DNA from: Bacilli bacterium
GTDB lineage: Bacteria; Bacillota_I; Bacilli_A; RF39; UBA660
DNA length: 64,000 nt
NCBI GenBank assembly: GCA_017450205.1
Contig: JAFSVF010000019.1
Coordinates: forward strand, 23,381-87,380
Reading direction: 5' to 3'
The translations under genes and the position numbers were made by a program. Below the pieces are notes generated by a model. It searched no databases and was not told the origin of the DNA. It was given only the letters and a program-made list of their open reading frames with translations. This document shows, piece after piece, positions 26,978 to 35,457 of this stretch (its first letter is position 1; the number at the start of each line of letters is the position of its first letter).

Positions 26978-27577
26978 ATGGCAAAATCTAAGAAAGTTAC
27001 TGAAGAAGTAGCTGTAGAAGAAGTAGTTGAAGAAACTAAAAAAGTTAAAAAAACTAAAGAAGAAAAACAAGTAGAAAAATTACAACACAAAGAAGACAAA
27101 AAGAAAAAACGTGAAAAAGCAAAACAAAGAAAACAAGAAATTTTAGTTGAAAAGAAAAAGATTGAAGATGAAATAGATGATATCTATGATTTAATTAAAG
27201 CAACTAAAAAGAATATTAAGGAAGAAAAGAAAAATTTAAAACTTGCTAAGAAAGATTTAAGAAAAGATAAGAAAAATGACGAAAAGAAAAATGTTGTTAA
27301 AACTTATAATGAAAACATTAAAAAATCTAAACAAGAAATTAAAGATAATAAAAAATTAATTTCTAAGAAAGAATTAGAAAGAAGTAATGTTGGTAAGAAT
27401 CCTAAAGATACATTCTTAGGTGATGTTTTAACTGAAATGCATTTAGTTAAATGGCCAAGTAAAACTGAAATGGTTAAATATACTATTGCTGTTTTAGTAT
27501 TTGTTATTTTCTTTGCATTATTTTTCATTTTAATTGATTCATCATTTGCTGGTATTTCAAGTATATTTAGAAAATAG
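26978..27577 (+). CDS. secE: SecE preprotein translocase subunit with long N-terminal coiled coil
   Basis: A 199-residue protein. The last about 62 residues are standard SecE (LTEMHLVKWPSKTEMVKYT then one transmembrane helix), the essential clamp of the SecYEG channel. Before it is an about 135-residue Lys/Glu-rich region (KKVKKTKEEKQVEKL and similar) predicted to be a charged coiled coil; ordinary Firmicutes SecE has only about 60 residues. The ATG at 26978 has AGAGG at good distance and the whole extension is in frame, so it is real coding sequence. nusG follows after 20 bases. Confidence 0.88.
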   Translation: MAKSKKVTEEVAVEEVVEETKKVKKTKEEKQVEKLQHKEDKKKKREKAKQRKQEILVEKKKIEDEIDDIYDLIKATKKNIKEEKKNLKLAKKDLRKDKKNDEKKNVVKTYNENIKKSKQEIKDNKKLISKKELERSNVGKNPKDTFLGDVLTEMHLVKWPSKTEMVKYTIAVLVFVIFFALFFILIDSSFAGISSIFRK

Positions 27578-27597
27578 AAAGGGTTGTTGAAAAAAAT

Positions 27598-28134
27598 ATG
27601 GAAAAATTATGGTATGTAGTTAATACTTATAGTGGACATGAGGATAAAGTTAAAGAAAAACTTGAAGCTAGAACTAATTCTATGGGATTCCAAGATAATA
27701 TCTTTAGAGTTATTATTCCTCAAGAAACTGTTTATGAAACTAAAAAAGACGGAACTAAAGTTGAAAAGAAAAAGAAAATGTTCCCTGGTTATGTTTTAGT
27801 TGAAATGGTTATGTCTGATGAAGCATGGTACATTGTTCGTAATACTCCTGGTGTTACAGGATTTATCGGATCTTCTGGAAAAGGTGCAAAACCTACTCCA
27901 TTAAAACCACAAGAAATTGATAAAATCTTAATTAACATGGGATTATCAAGAATGGATGCAGATGCAGAACTTAACATTGGTACTAAAGTATCAATTGTTG
28001 ATGGACCATTTAAAGGTATGGAAGGTTCAGTTAATGCTATAGATAAAGAAAATCAAAAACTTACTGTTCTTATCGATTTATTTGGACAAGAAACACCTGT
28101 TGAAGTTGAACTATTCCAAGTATCAATTATATAA
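27598..28134 (+). CDS. nusG: transcription elongation/antitermination factor NusG
   Basis: A 178-residue NusG: an NGN domain starting WYVVNTYSGHEDKVKEKL, with FPGYVLVEM and NTPGVTGFIGSSGKG, and a C-terminal KOW domain (GTKVSIVDGPFKGMEGSV). It binds RNA polymerase and links it with the ribosome or Rho. Same operon as secE, as in most bacteria. Confidence 0.97.
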   Translation: MEKLWYVVNTYSGHEDKVKEKLEARTNSMGFQDNIFRVIIPQETVYETKKDGTKVEKKKKMFPGYVLVEMVMSDEAWYIVRNTPGVTGFIGSSGKGAKPTPLKPQEIDKILINMGLSRMDADAELNIGTKVSIVDGPFKGMEGSVNAIDKENQKLTVLIDLFGQETPVEVELFQVSII

Positions 28135-28141
28135 AAATAAC

Positions 28142-28169
28142 GACAACTTAAAAAAGTTGTTGTTTTTTT
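28142..28169 (+). terminator. terminator after nusG
   Basis: ACAACTT-aaaa-AAGTTGT stem and T7 run. The T run overlaps the -35 of the rplK promoter. Confidence 0.85.
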
Positions 28170-28188
28170 GATTTTTGTGTGTTATTAT
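28160..28188 (+). promoter_or_regulatory. promoter of rplKA, extended -10
   Basis: TTGTTT, 17-base spacer, TGT-TATTAT. The -35 is weak but the -10 is extended by TG. Confidence 0.55.
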
Positions 28189-28216
28189 CTTAAGTGCTAA
28201 ATTGTTTTATTTAGTA

Positions 28217-28250
28217 AGTGGGAGGGAATGCGGATTAGCCCTATACCACT
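28217..28250 (+). promoter_or_regulatory. rplK leader hairpin, likely L1-binding autoregulatory site
   Basis: AGTGG pairs with CCACT, then an asymmetric internal loop (GA opposite TATA), then GGG pairs with CCC. In Bacteria L1 represses its own rplK-rplA transcript through an rRNA-like hairpin with this kind of loop; a GTGGGAGG...ACCAC element before rplK is familiar from other Firmicutes. The assignment to L1 is inferred. Confidence 0.6.
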
Positions 28251-28279
28251 AAGCGAAAATACGAAAGGAAGTGTTTTAC

Positions 28280-28714
28280 GTGGCAAAAGAAATCGTAAAA
28301 AAGATTAAATTACAAATTCCTGCTGGAGCTGCTACACCTGCACCACCTGTTGGAACAGTTTTAGGACCTGCTGGTATCAATCTTGCTGAATTCTGTCAAA
28401 AGTACAATGCTGCTACTCAAGACAAAAAAGGCGACATTATTCCAGTTGAAATCTATGTATATGATGATAGATCATATTCATTTGAATTAAAGACTCCACC
28501 AGCTGCTGAATTAATTAAGAAGTATGCTAAAATTGCTAAAGGTAGCAAGAAAGGTAGACTTGAAACTGTTGGTACTCTTTCTCAAGAAGATTTAAGAGCT
28601 ATCGCAGAAATCAAATTACCAGACTTAAATGCTTATGATGTTGAAAGTGCAATGAAAATTGTTGCTGGAACAGCTAAAAACATGGGTGTTAAAGTTGAAG
28701 GTATGGAAGATTAA
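28280..28714 (+). CDS. rplK: 50S ribosomal protein L11
   Basis: A 144-residue L11. The GTG at 28280 gives the standard start ([15 protein letters not shown]) with AAAGGA upstream; a GTG three codons earlier overlaps this site. The N-terminal domain, which contacts GTPase-associated 23S rRNA and thiopeptides, reads [13 protein letters not shown]: Thr at 26 and Pro at 30 where most bacteria have Pro and Gln. The C-terminal rRNA-binding domain is ordinary. An E. coli-like numbering holds with no gaps up to this site. Confidence 0.96.
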   Translation: MAKEIVKKIKLQIPAGAATPAPPVGTVLGPAGINLAEFCQKYNAATQDKKGDIIPVEIYVYDDRSYSFELKTPPAAELIKKYAKIAKGSKKGRLETVGTLSQEDLRAIAEIKLPDLNAYDVESAMKIVAGTAKNMGVKVEGMED

Positions 28715-28797
28715 TTCTATACAACTTAAGATTTAAAACAATTAATAAATAATAAAAATTTAATCCGCTAATAATACCACGATTGGAGGAAAAATTG

Positions 28798-29496
28798 ATG
28801 AAAAAATCAGGAAAGAAATATGTGGAAGCTTCTAAATTAGTTGATAAACATACTAATTATTCTATTGATGAAGCAATTGAATTAGCTAAAAAGACTGCTA
28901 TTACTAAGTTTGATAGTTCAGTTGAATTAGCTGTTAAAATGAATCTTGATACTAAAAAAGCTGATCAACAATTAAGAGGATCTTTAGTATTACCTTATGG
29001 TAATGGTAAAACTAAGAAAATTTTAGTTTTAGCTAAAGGTGCTGCTGCTGAAGCTGCAAAAGCTGCTGGAGCTGATTATGTTGGAGAACAAGAAATGATT
29101 GATAAAATCGCTAATGAAAATTGGTTCGATTTCGATGTTATCATTGCTACTCCAGATATGATGCCTTCATTAGGTAAAATTGGTAAGGTTTTAGGACCTA
29201 AAGGTTTAATGCCAAATCCTAAGACTGGAACAGTTACTCCTGCACCAGACAAAGTTGTTGCTGATGTTAAAAAAGGTATGATTGAATATAGAACTGATAA
29301 ATTTGGTAACGTTCAATGTTCAATTGGTAAAGTTTCATTTGAAGCTGACAAATTAAAAGAAAACATTCAATATGTATACAATGTTTTAGTAAAAGCTAAA
29401 CCATCTACTGTTAAAGGTAAATACATTCAAAATGTTTCTATTTCAACTACTATGGGTCCTGGAATTCATGTAGATGAAAATTCTATTGACATGTAA
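28798..29496 (+). CDS. rplA: 50S ribosomal protein L1
   Basis: A 232-residue L1 with normal motifs (GTVTPAPDKVVADVKKG, MPNPKTGTV, FGNVQ). It binds the L1 stalk and represses its operon. Start at the ATG at 28798 after GGAGG; the track upstream is only leader. The last codons (Ile-Asp-Met) also form the -35 of the rplJ promoter. Confidence 0.97.
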   Translation: MKKSGKKYVEASKLVDKHTNYSIDEAIELAKKTAITKFDSSVELAVKMNLDTKKADQQLRGSLVLPYGNGKTKKILVLAKGAAAEAAKAAGADYVGEQEMIDKIANENWFDFDVIIATPDMMPSLGKIGKVLGPKGLMPNPKTGTVTPAPDKVVADVKKGMIEYRTDKFGNVQCSIGKVSFEADKLKENIQYVYNVLVKAKPSTVKGKYIQNVSISTTMGPGIHVDENSIDM

Positions 29497-29514
29497 TTAG
29501 TTACGTGTTATATT
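29486..29514 (+). promoter_or_regulatory. strong promoter of rplJL inside the 3' end of rplA
   Basis: Consensus TTGACA, 17-base spacer, TATATT with extended TGT. It starts the L10 leader transcript. Confidence 0.85.
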
Positions 29515-29640
29515 AATCGAGATAAAAAAACGAGTACCGAAGACAGCAAGGGGATTTATCCTTAATAATCTTGCCGAGGGAAGGTTTAACTAATATATAA
29601 AATATATATAGTGAACTTTCCTTTGTGGAAAGTTTTTTTA
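29515..29640 (+). promoter_or_regulatory. L10 leader RNA with attenuator
   Basis: The leader contains ACCGAAGACAG and GCCGAGGGAAGG, the conserved parts of the Firmicutes L10 leader that binds L10(L12)4. At its end is a terminator hairpin, AACTTTCC-tttgt-GGAAAGTT (29614-29634) plus a T run. GGAAGGTT at 29578-29585 can instead pair with AACTTTCC, which would block the terminator. Binding of excess L10 is expected to favour termination. Confidence 0.85.
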
Positions 29641-29663
29641 TAAATATTTTAAGGAGGACATAT

Positions 29664-30161
29664 ATGGCAAGCGAAAAAATTCTTAACGAAAAACAAACTG
29701 TTATTTCTGAAATTTCTGATAAAGTAAAAAATTCTGAAAGCATTGTTTTATTTAGATATGCTCAAAGTACAGTTGCTGATTTCGAAGGACTAAGATCTGA
29801 TTTAAAAAAGATCGATAGTGAAGTAAAAATTTATAAGAATACTCTTGTTAATAGAGCTTTAAAAGATATGGATGTTGATATGTCTAGCTATCTTGAAGGT
29901 CCAAATGCTATCGTATTTGGTAAAGATTTACTTGAACCAATCAAGATTATTAGCAAGTTTGCTAAAGATCATAAGAACATCGAAATCGTTGGTGGTATGA
30001 TCAATGGTGAAGTTGTAGACTTAAGCACAATCAATGAATATGCTTCAATCCCATCTTACGAAGGATTACTTACTATGTTTGCAGGTGGTTTGATGGAACA
30101 CTTAAAAAATCTATCTATTGCGCTTAATTTATATGCCGACAAATTAGGTGAAGAAAAATAA
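29664..30161 (+). CDS. rplJ: 50S ribosomal protein L10
   Basis: A 165-residue L10 that anchors L7/L12 dimers on the ribosome. Begins ASEKILNEKQTVISEISDKV, has FRYAQSTVADFEGLRSDL, and ends with the L12-binding helix (NLSIALNLYADKLGEE). Start at the ATG at 29664 after AAGGAGG. Controlled by the L10 leader just upstream. Confidence 0.95.
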   Translation: MASEKILNEKQTVISEISDKVKNSESIVLFRYAQSTVADFEGLRSDLKKIDSEVKIYKNTLVNRALKDMDVDMSSYLEGPNAIVFGKDLLEPIKIISKFAKDHKNIEIVGGMINGEVVDLSTINEYASIPSYEGLLTMFAGGLMEHLKNLSIALNLYADKLGEEK

Positions 30162-30184
30162 TTAATTTTTAAGGAGGAATTAAA

Positions 30185-30553
30185 ATGGCAAAATTAACTA
30201 CAAAAGATATTATTGAATCATTAAAAGAAATGACTATTCTTGAAGTTAAAGAATTAGTTGATGCAATGAAAGAAGAATTTGGTGTTGATCCAAGTGCTGT
30301 TGCTGTTGCTGCTGCACCAGCTGCTGCTGCTGAAGATGAAGGATCTTCTACTAAAACAGTTGTATTAAAAGACTGTGGAGCTTCTAAAATCCAAGTTATC
30401 AAAGTTTTAAGAGAAATCACTGGATTAGGTTTAGTTGAAGCTAAAGGTTTAGCTGACAATGGTGGAAATGTTAAAGAAAACGTTCCTGCAGCTGAAGCTG
30501 AAGAAATTAAAGCTAAATTAGAAGAAGCTGGAGCTACTGTTGAATTAGCTTAA
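30185..30553 (+). CDS. rplL: 50S ribosomal protein L7/L12
   Basis: A 122-residue L7/L12: N-terminal dimer helices ([17 protein letters not shown]), an Ala-rich hinge ([14 protein letters not shown]) and the C-terminal factor-binding domain ([33 protein letters not shown]). Ser/Cys variant KDCGASK in place of the common KEAGANK. Same transcript as rplJ. A strong terminator follows instead of rpoB. Confidence 0.97.
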   Translation: MAKLTTKDIIESLKEMTILEVKELVDAMKEEFGVDPSAVAVAAAPAAAAEDEGSSTKTVVLKDCGASKIQVIKVLREITGLGLVEAKGLADNGGNVKENVPAAEAEEIKAKLEEAGATVELA

Positions 30554-30570
30554 TTGATTCTATAATAATT

Positions 30571-30598
30571 AAAGACTTCTACAAAGAAGTCTTTTTTT
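30571..30598 (+). terminator. strong terminator after rplL
   Basis: AAAGACTTC / GAAGTCTTT 9-bp stem, T7 run. It closes the rplJL unit. Confidence 0.9.
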
Positions 30599-30624
30599 GT
30601 TATATAATTAGTTTGGTGATTGAT

Positions 30625-30966
30625 ATGAGTAAAAAATTTATAATTGCTTGGGTATTTTTTATTGTTACTTTATTAGGGTGCTTTTTATATATAGGTTTTA
30701 ATAAAGATAAAAAAAATAATGAATATTATAAATTGGAAAATAGTTTGAAAGAAGCTACATCTGTTTATATGACAACTAATTCATTTAATTTAAATAATGG
30801 CGATTCAATGAAAATCGATATAAATGATTTGGTTCCTGCTTTTACAGATACTAAAGATACTAAAAATGATAAGTGCGAAGGCTATGTTTTAGTTAGTAAA
30901 GATAAGAATAAAACTACATATAAGACATATTTAACTTGCAATAATTATAAAACGTTAAAAGATTAG
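30625..30966 (+). CDS. small membrane-anchored exported protein, unknown
   Basis: A 113-residue protein with an N-terminal hydrophobic segment (IIAWVFFIVTLLGCFLYIG) that contains a lipobox-like LLGC, so it could be a lipoprotein or a one-helix anchor. The outer part has two Cys, in KCEGYVLVSK and LTCNNYKT, which may form a disulfide; this small domain with a Y-rich C-terminal Cys is a pattern I link to surface proteins of related uncultured Firmicutes, without a known role. It occupies the place of rpoBC between rplL and rpsL. Confidence 0.65.
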   Translation: MSKKFIIAWVFFIVTLLGCFLYIGFNKDKKNNEYYKLENSLKEATSVYMTTNSFNLNNGDSMKIDINDLVPAFTDTKDTKNDKCEGYVLVSKDKNKTTYKTYLTCNNYKTLKD

Positions 30967-30997
30967 TGAAAATAGTGCGTAAAACCGCAAAAAAATG

Positions 30998-31026
30998 TTG
31001 AAATCACTATATTTATGTGTTATATT
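30998..31026 (+). promoter_or_regulatory. promoter of the rpsL operon, extended -10
   Basis: TTGAAA, 17-base spacer, TGT-TATATT. A leader of about 95 bases follows with two hairpins (31045-31064 and 31085-31100, CACAC/GTGTG) ahead of the AAAGGA site. Confidence 0.8.
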
Positions 31027-31123
31027 AAGCATGCATTTGGAATTAATCTGAATTTTTTCAGATTTAATTTTATAAATGAATTGACACACCAGGATGTGTG
31101 CTCATAGAAAGGAATTTACATTT

Positions 31124-31540
31124 ATGACTACAGTTAATCAATTAGTTAAAAAAGGTAGAGGTAAAAAGATTAGAAAGAGTAAATCTCCAGTGTTAACATT
31201 TGGTTTTAACTCAATGGAAAAGAAATCAACTAATACTAACCATCCACAAATGCGTGGCGTTTGTACTAAAGTTGGTACTAAAACTCCAAAGAAACCAAAC
31301 TCAGCATTAAGAAAATTTGCTCGTGTTAAACTTTCAAACGGAAGAGAAGTAGATACTTATATTCCAGGTGAAGGACACAATCTACAAGAACATAGCGTTG
31401 TATTAATTAGAGGTGGACGTGTTAAAGACTTAATCGGTGTACGTTATCATGTAGTACGTGGTGCACTTGATACTCAAGGTGTTAACGATCGTAAACAAGC
31501 TAGATCTAAATACGGTGCTAAAAAACCAAAAACTAAATAA
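31124..31540 (+). CDS. rpsL: 30S ribosomal protein S12
   Basis: A 138-residue S12 of the decoding centre. Start at the ATG at 31124 ([14 protein letters not shown]). [11 protein letters not shown] is intact with the streptomycin-sensitive Lys. The second decoding loop reads [14 protein letters not shown]: Ile104 replaces the Pro (E. coli Pro91) of the near-universal KDLPGVRYH. A 10-15 residue insertion ([17 protein letters not shown]) is like the longer Gram-positive S12. First gene of rpsL-rpsG-fusA. Confidence 0.96.
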   Translation: MTTVNQLVKKGRGKKIRKSKSPVLTFGFNSMEKKSTNTNHPQMRGVCTKVGTKTPKKPNSALRKFARVKLSNGREVDTYIPGEGHNLQEHSVVLIRGGRVKDLIGVRYHVVRGALDTQGVNDRKQARSKYGAKKPKTK

Positions 31541-31562
31541 AAAATATTAAGGAGGAAAAAAG

Positions 31563-32030
31563 ATGCGTAAAAATCGTGCTGTAAAACGTGACGTATTACC
31601 AGATCCTATATACAATTCTAAAGTTGTTACTAGACTTATCAACGGTTTAATGATCGGTGGTAAAAAAGGTACTGCTGAAAAGATTTTATATGGTGCATTT
31701 GATATTATAAAAGAAAAGACTGGTCAAGAACCTATCGAAGTTTACGAAAAAGCTTTAGAAAATATTAGACCAGTACTTGAACTTAAGTCTAGACGTGTTG
31801 GTGGAGCTAACCTTTCAGTTCCAGTTGAAGTTAATGACGATAGAGCTCAAACTTTAGCTTTAAGATGGTTAGTTAACTATTCTAGATTAAGATCAGGTAA
31901 AACTATGGCTGAAAAATTAGCCTATGAAATTATTGATGCTTCTAACGGTATTGGTGGAAGTGTTAAAAAACGTGAGGACACTCATAAGATGGCTGAAGCT
32001 AACAAGGCTTTCGCTCATTATAGATGGTAG
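31563..32030 (+). CDS. rpsG: 30S ribosomal protein S7
   Basis: A 155-residue S7, the primary binder of the 16S rRNA 3' domain. Typical segments: [47 protein letters not shown] and the end [18 protein letters not shown] precedes the ATG. fusA starts 9 bases later. Confidence 0.97.
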   Translation: MRKNRAVKRDVLPDPIYNSKVVTRLINGLMIGGKKGTAEKILYGAFDIIKEKTGQEPIEVYEKALENIRPVLELKSRRVGGANLSVPVEVNDDRAQTLALRWLVNYSRLRSGKTMAEKLAYEIIDASNGIGGSVKKREDTHKMAEANKAFAHYRW

Positions 32031-32039
32031 GAGAAAATT

Positions 32040-34112
32040 ATGGCTAGAGATATTCCAATTGATCATTTAAGAAATTTCGGTATCATGGCTCACATCGATG
32101 CTGTAAAAACTACTACAACTGAAAGAATCTTATTCTTAACAGGTAAGACTCATAAAATTGGTGAAACACATGATGGTGAATCACAAATGGACTGGATGGA
32201 ACAAGAAAAAGAAAGAGGTATTACTATTACTTCAGCAGCTACTACTTGCTACTGGAATGGTTATAGATATAATATCATCGATACTCCAGGACACGTAGAC
32301 TTCACAATTGAAGTTCAAAGATCTTTAAGAGTTTTAGACGGAGCAATTCTTTTACTAGATGCTAACGCTGGTGTTGAACCACAATCTGAAACTGTTTGGA
32401 GACAAGCAAATGAATTCGATGTTCCAAGAATTATTTGTGCTAATAAGATGGGTAAAATTGGTGCTGACTTTTATATGTCTGTTCAATCAGTTAAAGATAG
32501 ATTAGGTGCTAATGTTGCTCCTATTGAAATCCCTATTGGAGCTGAAGCTGACTTTGCTGGTGTTGTTAACCTAGTAAACATGAAAGCTTATATGTTCAAT
32601 GGAGATGAATTAGAAACATTAACAGAAACTGAAATTCCAGTTGATATGAAGGACAAAGCTGAAGAATGGAGAATGAATTTAATTGATGCAGTTTCAACTT
32701 TTGATGATGAATTAATGATGGATTTCCTTGATGGAAAAGAAATCGGTATTGATCAATTAAAAGCTGCTATCAGAAAAGCTACTTTAAGTGCAAAATTCTT
32801 CCCAATGTTATGCTCTGATGCGTTAGCTAATAAAGGTATTAGACTTGTATTAGACGCAGTTATTGATTATTTACCAGCTCCAACTGATGTTGCTGCTATT
32901 GAATGTACTGATAAAGATGGTAATACAGTAGAAAGACATCCTAGTGATTCTGAACCATTTACTGCATTAGCATTCAAAATCATGACTGACCCATTCGTAG
33001 GTAGATTATCATTCTTCAGAGTTTATTCTGGAGTATTAACAAGCGGTTCTTATGTATTAAACTCAACTAAGGGTGAAAAAGAAAGAATCGGACGTATTCT
33101 TCAAATGCATGCTAACAATAGAACTGAAATTACTGAAGTTCATGCAGGTGAAATTGCTGCTGCAGTAGGATTAAAGAATACTACAACAGCTGATACATTA
33201 TGTGATGAAAAGAAACCATGTATCATGAAGGGTATGGAATTCCCAGAACCAGTTATCGATATCGCTATTGAACCAAAATCAAAAGGTGATCAAGATAAGA
33301 TGGCTATCGCAATTCAAAAATTAGTAGAAGAAGATCCAACATTAAGAGTTAAGACCGATTCTGAAACTGGTCAAACAATTCTTTCTGGTATGGGAGAACT
33401 TCACTTAGATGTTATTGTTGATAGAATGAGAAGAGAATTTGGTGTTGAAGTTAACCAAGGTAGACCACAAGTTGCTTACAGAGAAACTATTACTGTAGCA
33501 GCTGACTGTGATGCTAAATATGTTAAACAATCAGGTGGACGTGGACAATACGGACATGTTGTTATCAAATTCGAACCAAATCCTGGTAAAGGATATGAAT
33601 TCGTTGATGAAGTTGTTGGTGGTGTAGTTCCTAGAGAATATATCCCAGTAACTGACAAAGGATTACAAGAAGCTATGGCTGGTGGTATCCTTGCAGGATA
33701 TCCAGTTGTAGATATTAAAGCTACATTACATGATGGTTCTTACCATGAAGTAGACTCATCAGAAATGGCATTTAAAGTTGCTGCTTCTATGGCTCTTAAG
33801 ATGGCTAAGGATAAATGTAAAGCTGTATTACTTGAACCAATAATGAAAGTTGTAGTTGACGTACCAGATGAATACGTTGGTAACGTTATGGGAGACTTAA
33901 CTTCAAGAAGAGGAAGACCAATGGGTCAAGAATCTTTAGGAACTGCAACTAGAATTACTGCTATGGTTCCACTATCAGAAATGTTTGGTTACATGACTGA
34001 TTTACGTAGTAATACTCAAGGTAGAGGAGCTTATCAAATGTTCAAAGATCATTATGAAGAAGTTCCAAAATCAATCGCTGAAGAAATCATTAAGAAAAAC
34101 AGCGCTAATTAA
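32040..34112 (+). CDS. fusA: elongation factor G with altered GTPase motifs
   Basis: A full-length 690-residue EF-G in its usual operon place; domains I-V are complete (RGITITSAA switch [10 protein letters not shown]3, [13 protein letters not shown] domain [11 protein letters not shown] domain IV, RRGRPMG and PLSEMFGY domain V). Two key residues differ: the P-loop is HIDAVKTTT with Val22 where EF-G has Gly, and the guanine-specificity motif is NKMG with Gly138 in place of Asp. Both codons differ from consensus by one base. Either an active but unusual factor, a specialised paralogue, or base errors/polymorphism; nothing else is damaged. Confidence 0.93.
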   Translation: MARDIPIDHLRNFGIMAHIDAVKTTTTERILFLTGKTHKIGETHDGESQMDWMEQEKERGITITSAATTCYWNGYRYNIIDTPGHVDFTIEVQRSLRVLDGAILLLDANAGVEPQSETVWRQANEFDVPRIICANKMGKIGADFYMSVQSVKDRLGANVAPIEIPIGAEADFAGVVNLVNMKAYMFNGDELETLTETEIPVDMKDKAEEWRMNLIDAVSTFDDELMMDFLDGKEIGIDQLKAAIRKATLSAKFFPMLCSDALANKGIRLVLDAVIDYLPAPTDVAAIECTDKDGNTVERHPSDSEPFTALAFKIMTDPFVGRLSFFRVYSGVLTSGSYVLNSTKGEKERIGRILQMHANNRTEITEVHAGEIAAAVGLKNTTTADTLCDEKKPCIMKGMEFPEPVIDIAIEPKSKGDQDKMAIAIQKLVEEDPTLRVKTDSETGQTILSGMGELHLDVIVDRMRREFGVEVNQGRPQVAYRETITVAADCDAKYVKQSGGRGQYGHVVIKFEPNPGKGYEFVDEVVGGVVPREYIPVTDKGLQEAMAGGILAGYPVVDIKATLHDGSYHEVDSSEMAFKVAASMALKMAKDKCKAVLLEPIMKVVVDVPDEYVGNVMGDLTSRRGRPMGQESLGTATRITAMVPLSEMFGYMTDLRSNTQGRGAYQMFKDHYEEVPKSIAEEIIKKNSAN

Positions 34113-34122
34113 GAATAATGCT

Positions 34123-34151
34123 TGATTTTAAATTAAGTATTAGATAAAATA
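34123..34151 (+). promoter_or_regulatory. candidate promoter of tuf
   Basis: TTGATT, 17-base spacer, TAAAAT in the 86-base gap between fusA and tuf, which suggests tuf has its own start as well as read-through from the rpsL operon. Confidence 0.55.
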
Positions 34152-34198
34152 TATTTGTTAATTTAATAACAAAAAATTAAAGGAAAGAGGAAATTTTT

Positions 34199-35374
34199 AT
34201 GGCAAGAGAAAAATTTGACCGTAGTAAACCACACGTTAATATTGGTACTATCGGACACGTTGACCATGGTAAAACTACTTTAACTGCTGCTATTTCTAAA
34301 TTATTCTCAAAAGGAACAGAAGTTAAAGATTACTCACAAATCGACAGTGCTCCAGAAGAACAAGCACGTGGTATTACTATAAACACTGCTCATATCGAGT
34401 ATGAAACAGAAAAGAGACATTATGCTCACGTTGACTGTCCAGGACACGCTGACTATGTTAAAAACATGATCACTGGTGCTGCTCAAATGGACGGAGCTAT
34501 CCTAGTTGTATCTGCAGCTGATGGATGCATGCCTCAAACTAGAGAACATATTTTACTTGCAAGACAAGTTGGTGTTCCAAAAATCGTAGTTTTCATGAAC
34601 AAAACTGACCAAGTTGATGATCCAGAAATCTTAGACTTAGTTGAAATGGAAATCAGAGAATTATTAGGAGAATATGGATTCGATGATAATTGTCCAATTA
34701 TCAAAGGTTCTGCATTAAAAGCTATCGAAGGAGATCCTGCTAATGAACAAGCTGTTAGAGATTTAATGGCTGCAGTTGATGAATACATTGATACTCCAGC
34801 TAGAGATACTGATAAACCATTCTTAATGTCAATTGAAGACGTATTCACTATTTCAGGACGTGGAACAGTTGTTACTGGACGTGTTGAACGTGGTGTATTA
34901 AATTTAAATGATGAAGTTGAAATCGTTGGTATTAAAGACACTCAAAAATCAGTAGTTACTGGTATTGAAATGTTCAGAAAATCATTAGATTTCGCTCAAG
35001 CAGGAGACAACGCTGGTGTTCTTTTAAGAGGAATCTCTAGAGATGACGTTGAAAGAGGACAAGTTTTAGCTAAACCAGGTTCAGTTACTCCACACAAGAA
35101 ATTTAAATGTTCTGTATATGTATTAAATAAAGAAGAAGGTGGAAGACATACTCCATTCTTCACAAACTACAGACCACAATTCTATTTCAGAACTACAGAC
35201 GTTACTGGTGTTATTGAATTACCAGCTGGTGTAGAAATGGTTATGCCTGGTGATAACGTTGAATTCGACGTTGAATTAATCACTTCTGTAGCACTTGAAA
35301 AAGGAACTAGATTCGCTATCCGTGAAGGTGGTAGAACAGTTGGTTCTGGTGTAGTTTCAGAAATTATAGACTAA
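34199..35374 (+). CDS. tuf: elongation factor Tu
   Basis: A 391-residue EF-Tu that delivers aminoacyl-t[11 protein letters not shown] (G1), [12 protein letters not shown] (switch I), DCPGHADY (G3), NKTD (G4) and GSALKA (G5) are all intact, in contrast to EF-G of the same operon. Small variations: Cys110 in [10 protein letters not shown], where most bacteria have Pro. Domain II/III are ordinary ([31 protein letters not shown]). A terminator follows. Confidence 0.97.
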   Translation: MAREKFDRSKPHVNIGTIGHVDHGKTTLTAAISKLFSKGTEVKDYSQIDSAPEEQARGITINTAHIEYETEKRHYAHVDCPGHADYVKNMITGAAQMDGAILVVSAADGCMPQTREHILLARQVGVPKIVVFMNKTDQVDDPEILDLVEMEIRELLGEYGFDDNCPIIKGSALKAIEGDPANEQAVRDLMAAVDEYIDTPARDTDKPFLMSIEDVFTISGRGTVVTGRVERGVLNLNDEVEIVGIKDTQKSVVTGIEMFRKSLDFAQAGDNAGVLLRGISRDDVERGQVLAKPGSVTPHKKFKCSVYVLNKEEGGRHTPFFTNYRPQFYFRTTDVTGVIELPAGVEMVMPGDNVEFDVELITSVALEKGTRFAIREGGRTVGSGVVSEIID

Positions 35375-35393
35375 TTCTTGAAATTATAAATAA

Positions 35394-35419
35394 AAACTCA
35401 ACATTGTTGAGTTTTTTTT
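35394..35419 (+). terminator. strong terminator after tuf
   Basis: AAAACTCAAC-att-GTTGAGTTTT stem with T run. Confidence 0.9.
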
Positions 35420-35457
35420 ATTTTTCTTAAATAGTATAATGATAATAGGTGAATACA

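Noticed and set aside
30169..30459. Minus-strand frame opposite rplL
   Set aside because: It is an Ala/Thr-rich shadow of the rplL hinge and has no start signal.
34199..35374. EF-Tu as kirromycin-resistant form
   Set aside because: The usual resistance sites (Gln in RPQF and Ala in RFAIREGG) are unchanged. Only Cys110 is unusual, and no drug link is known to me.
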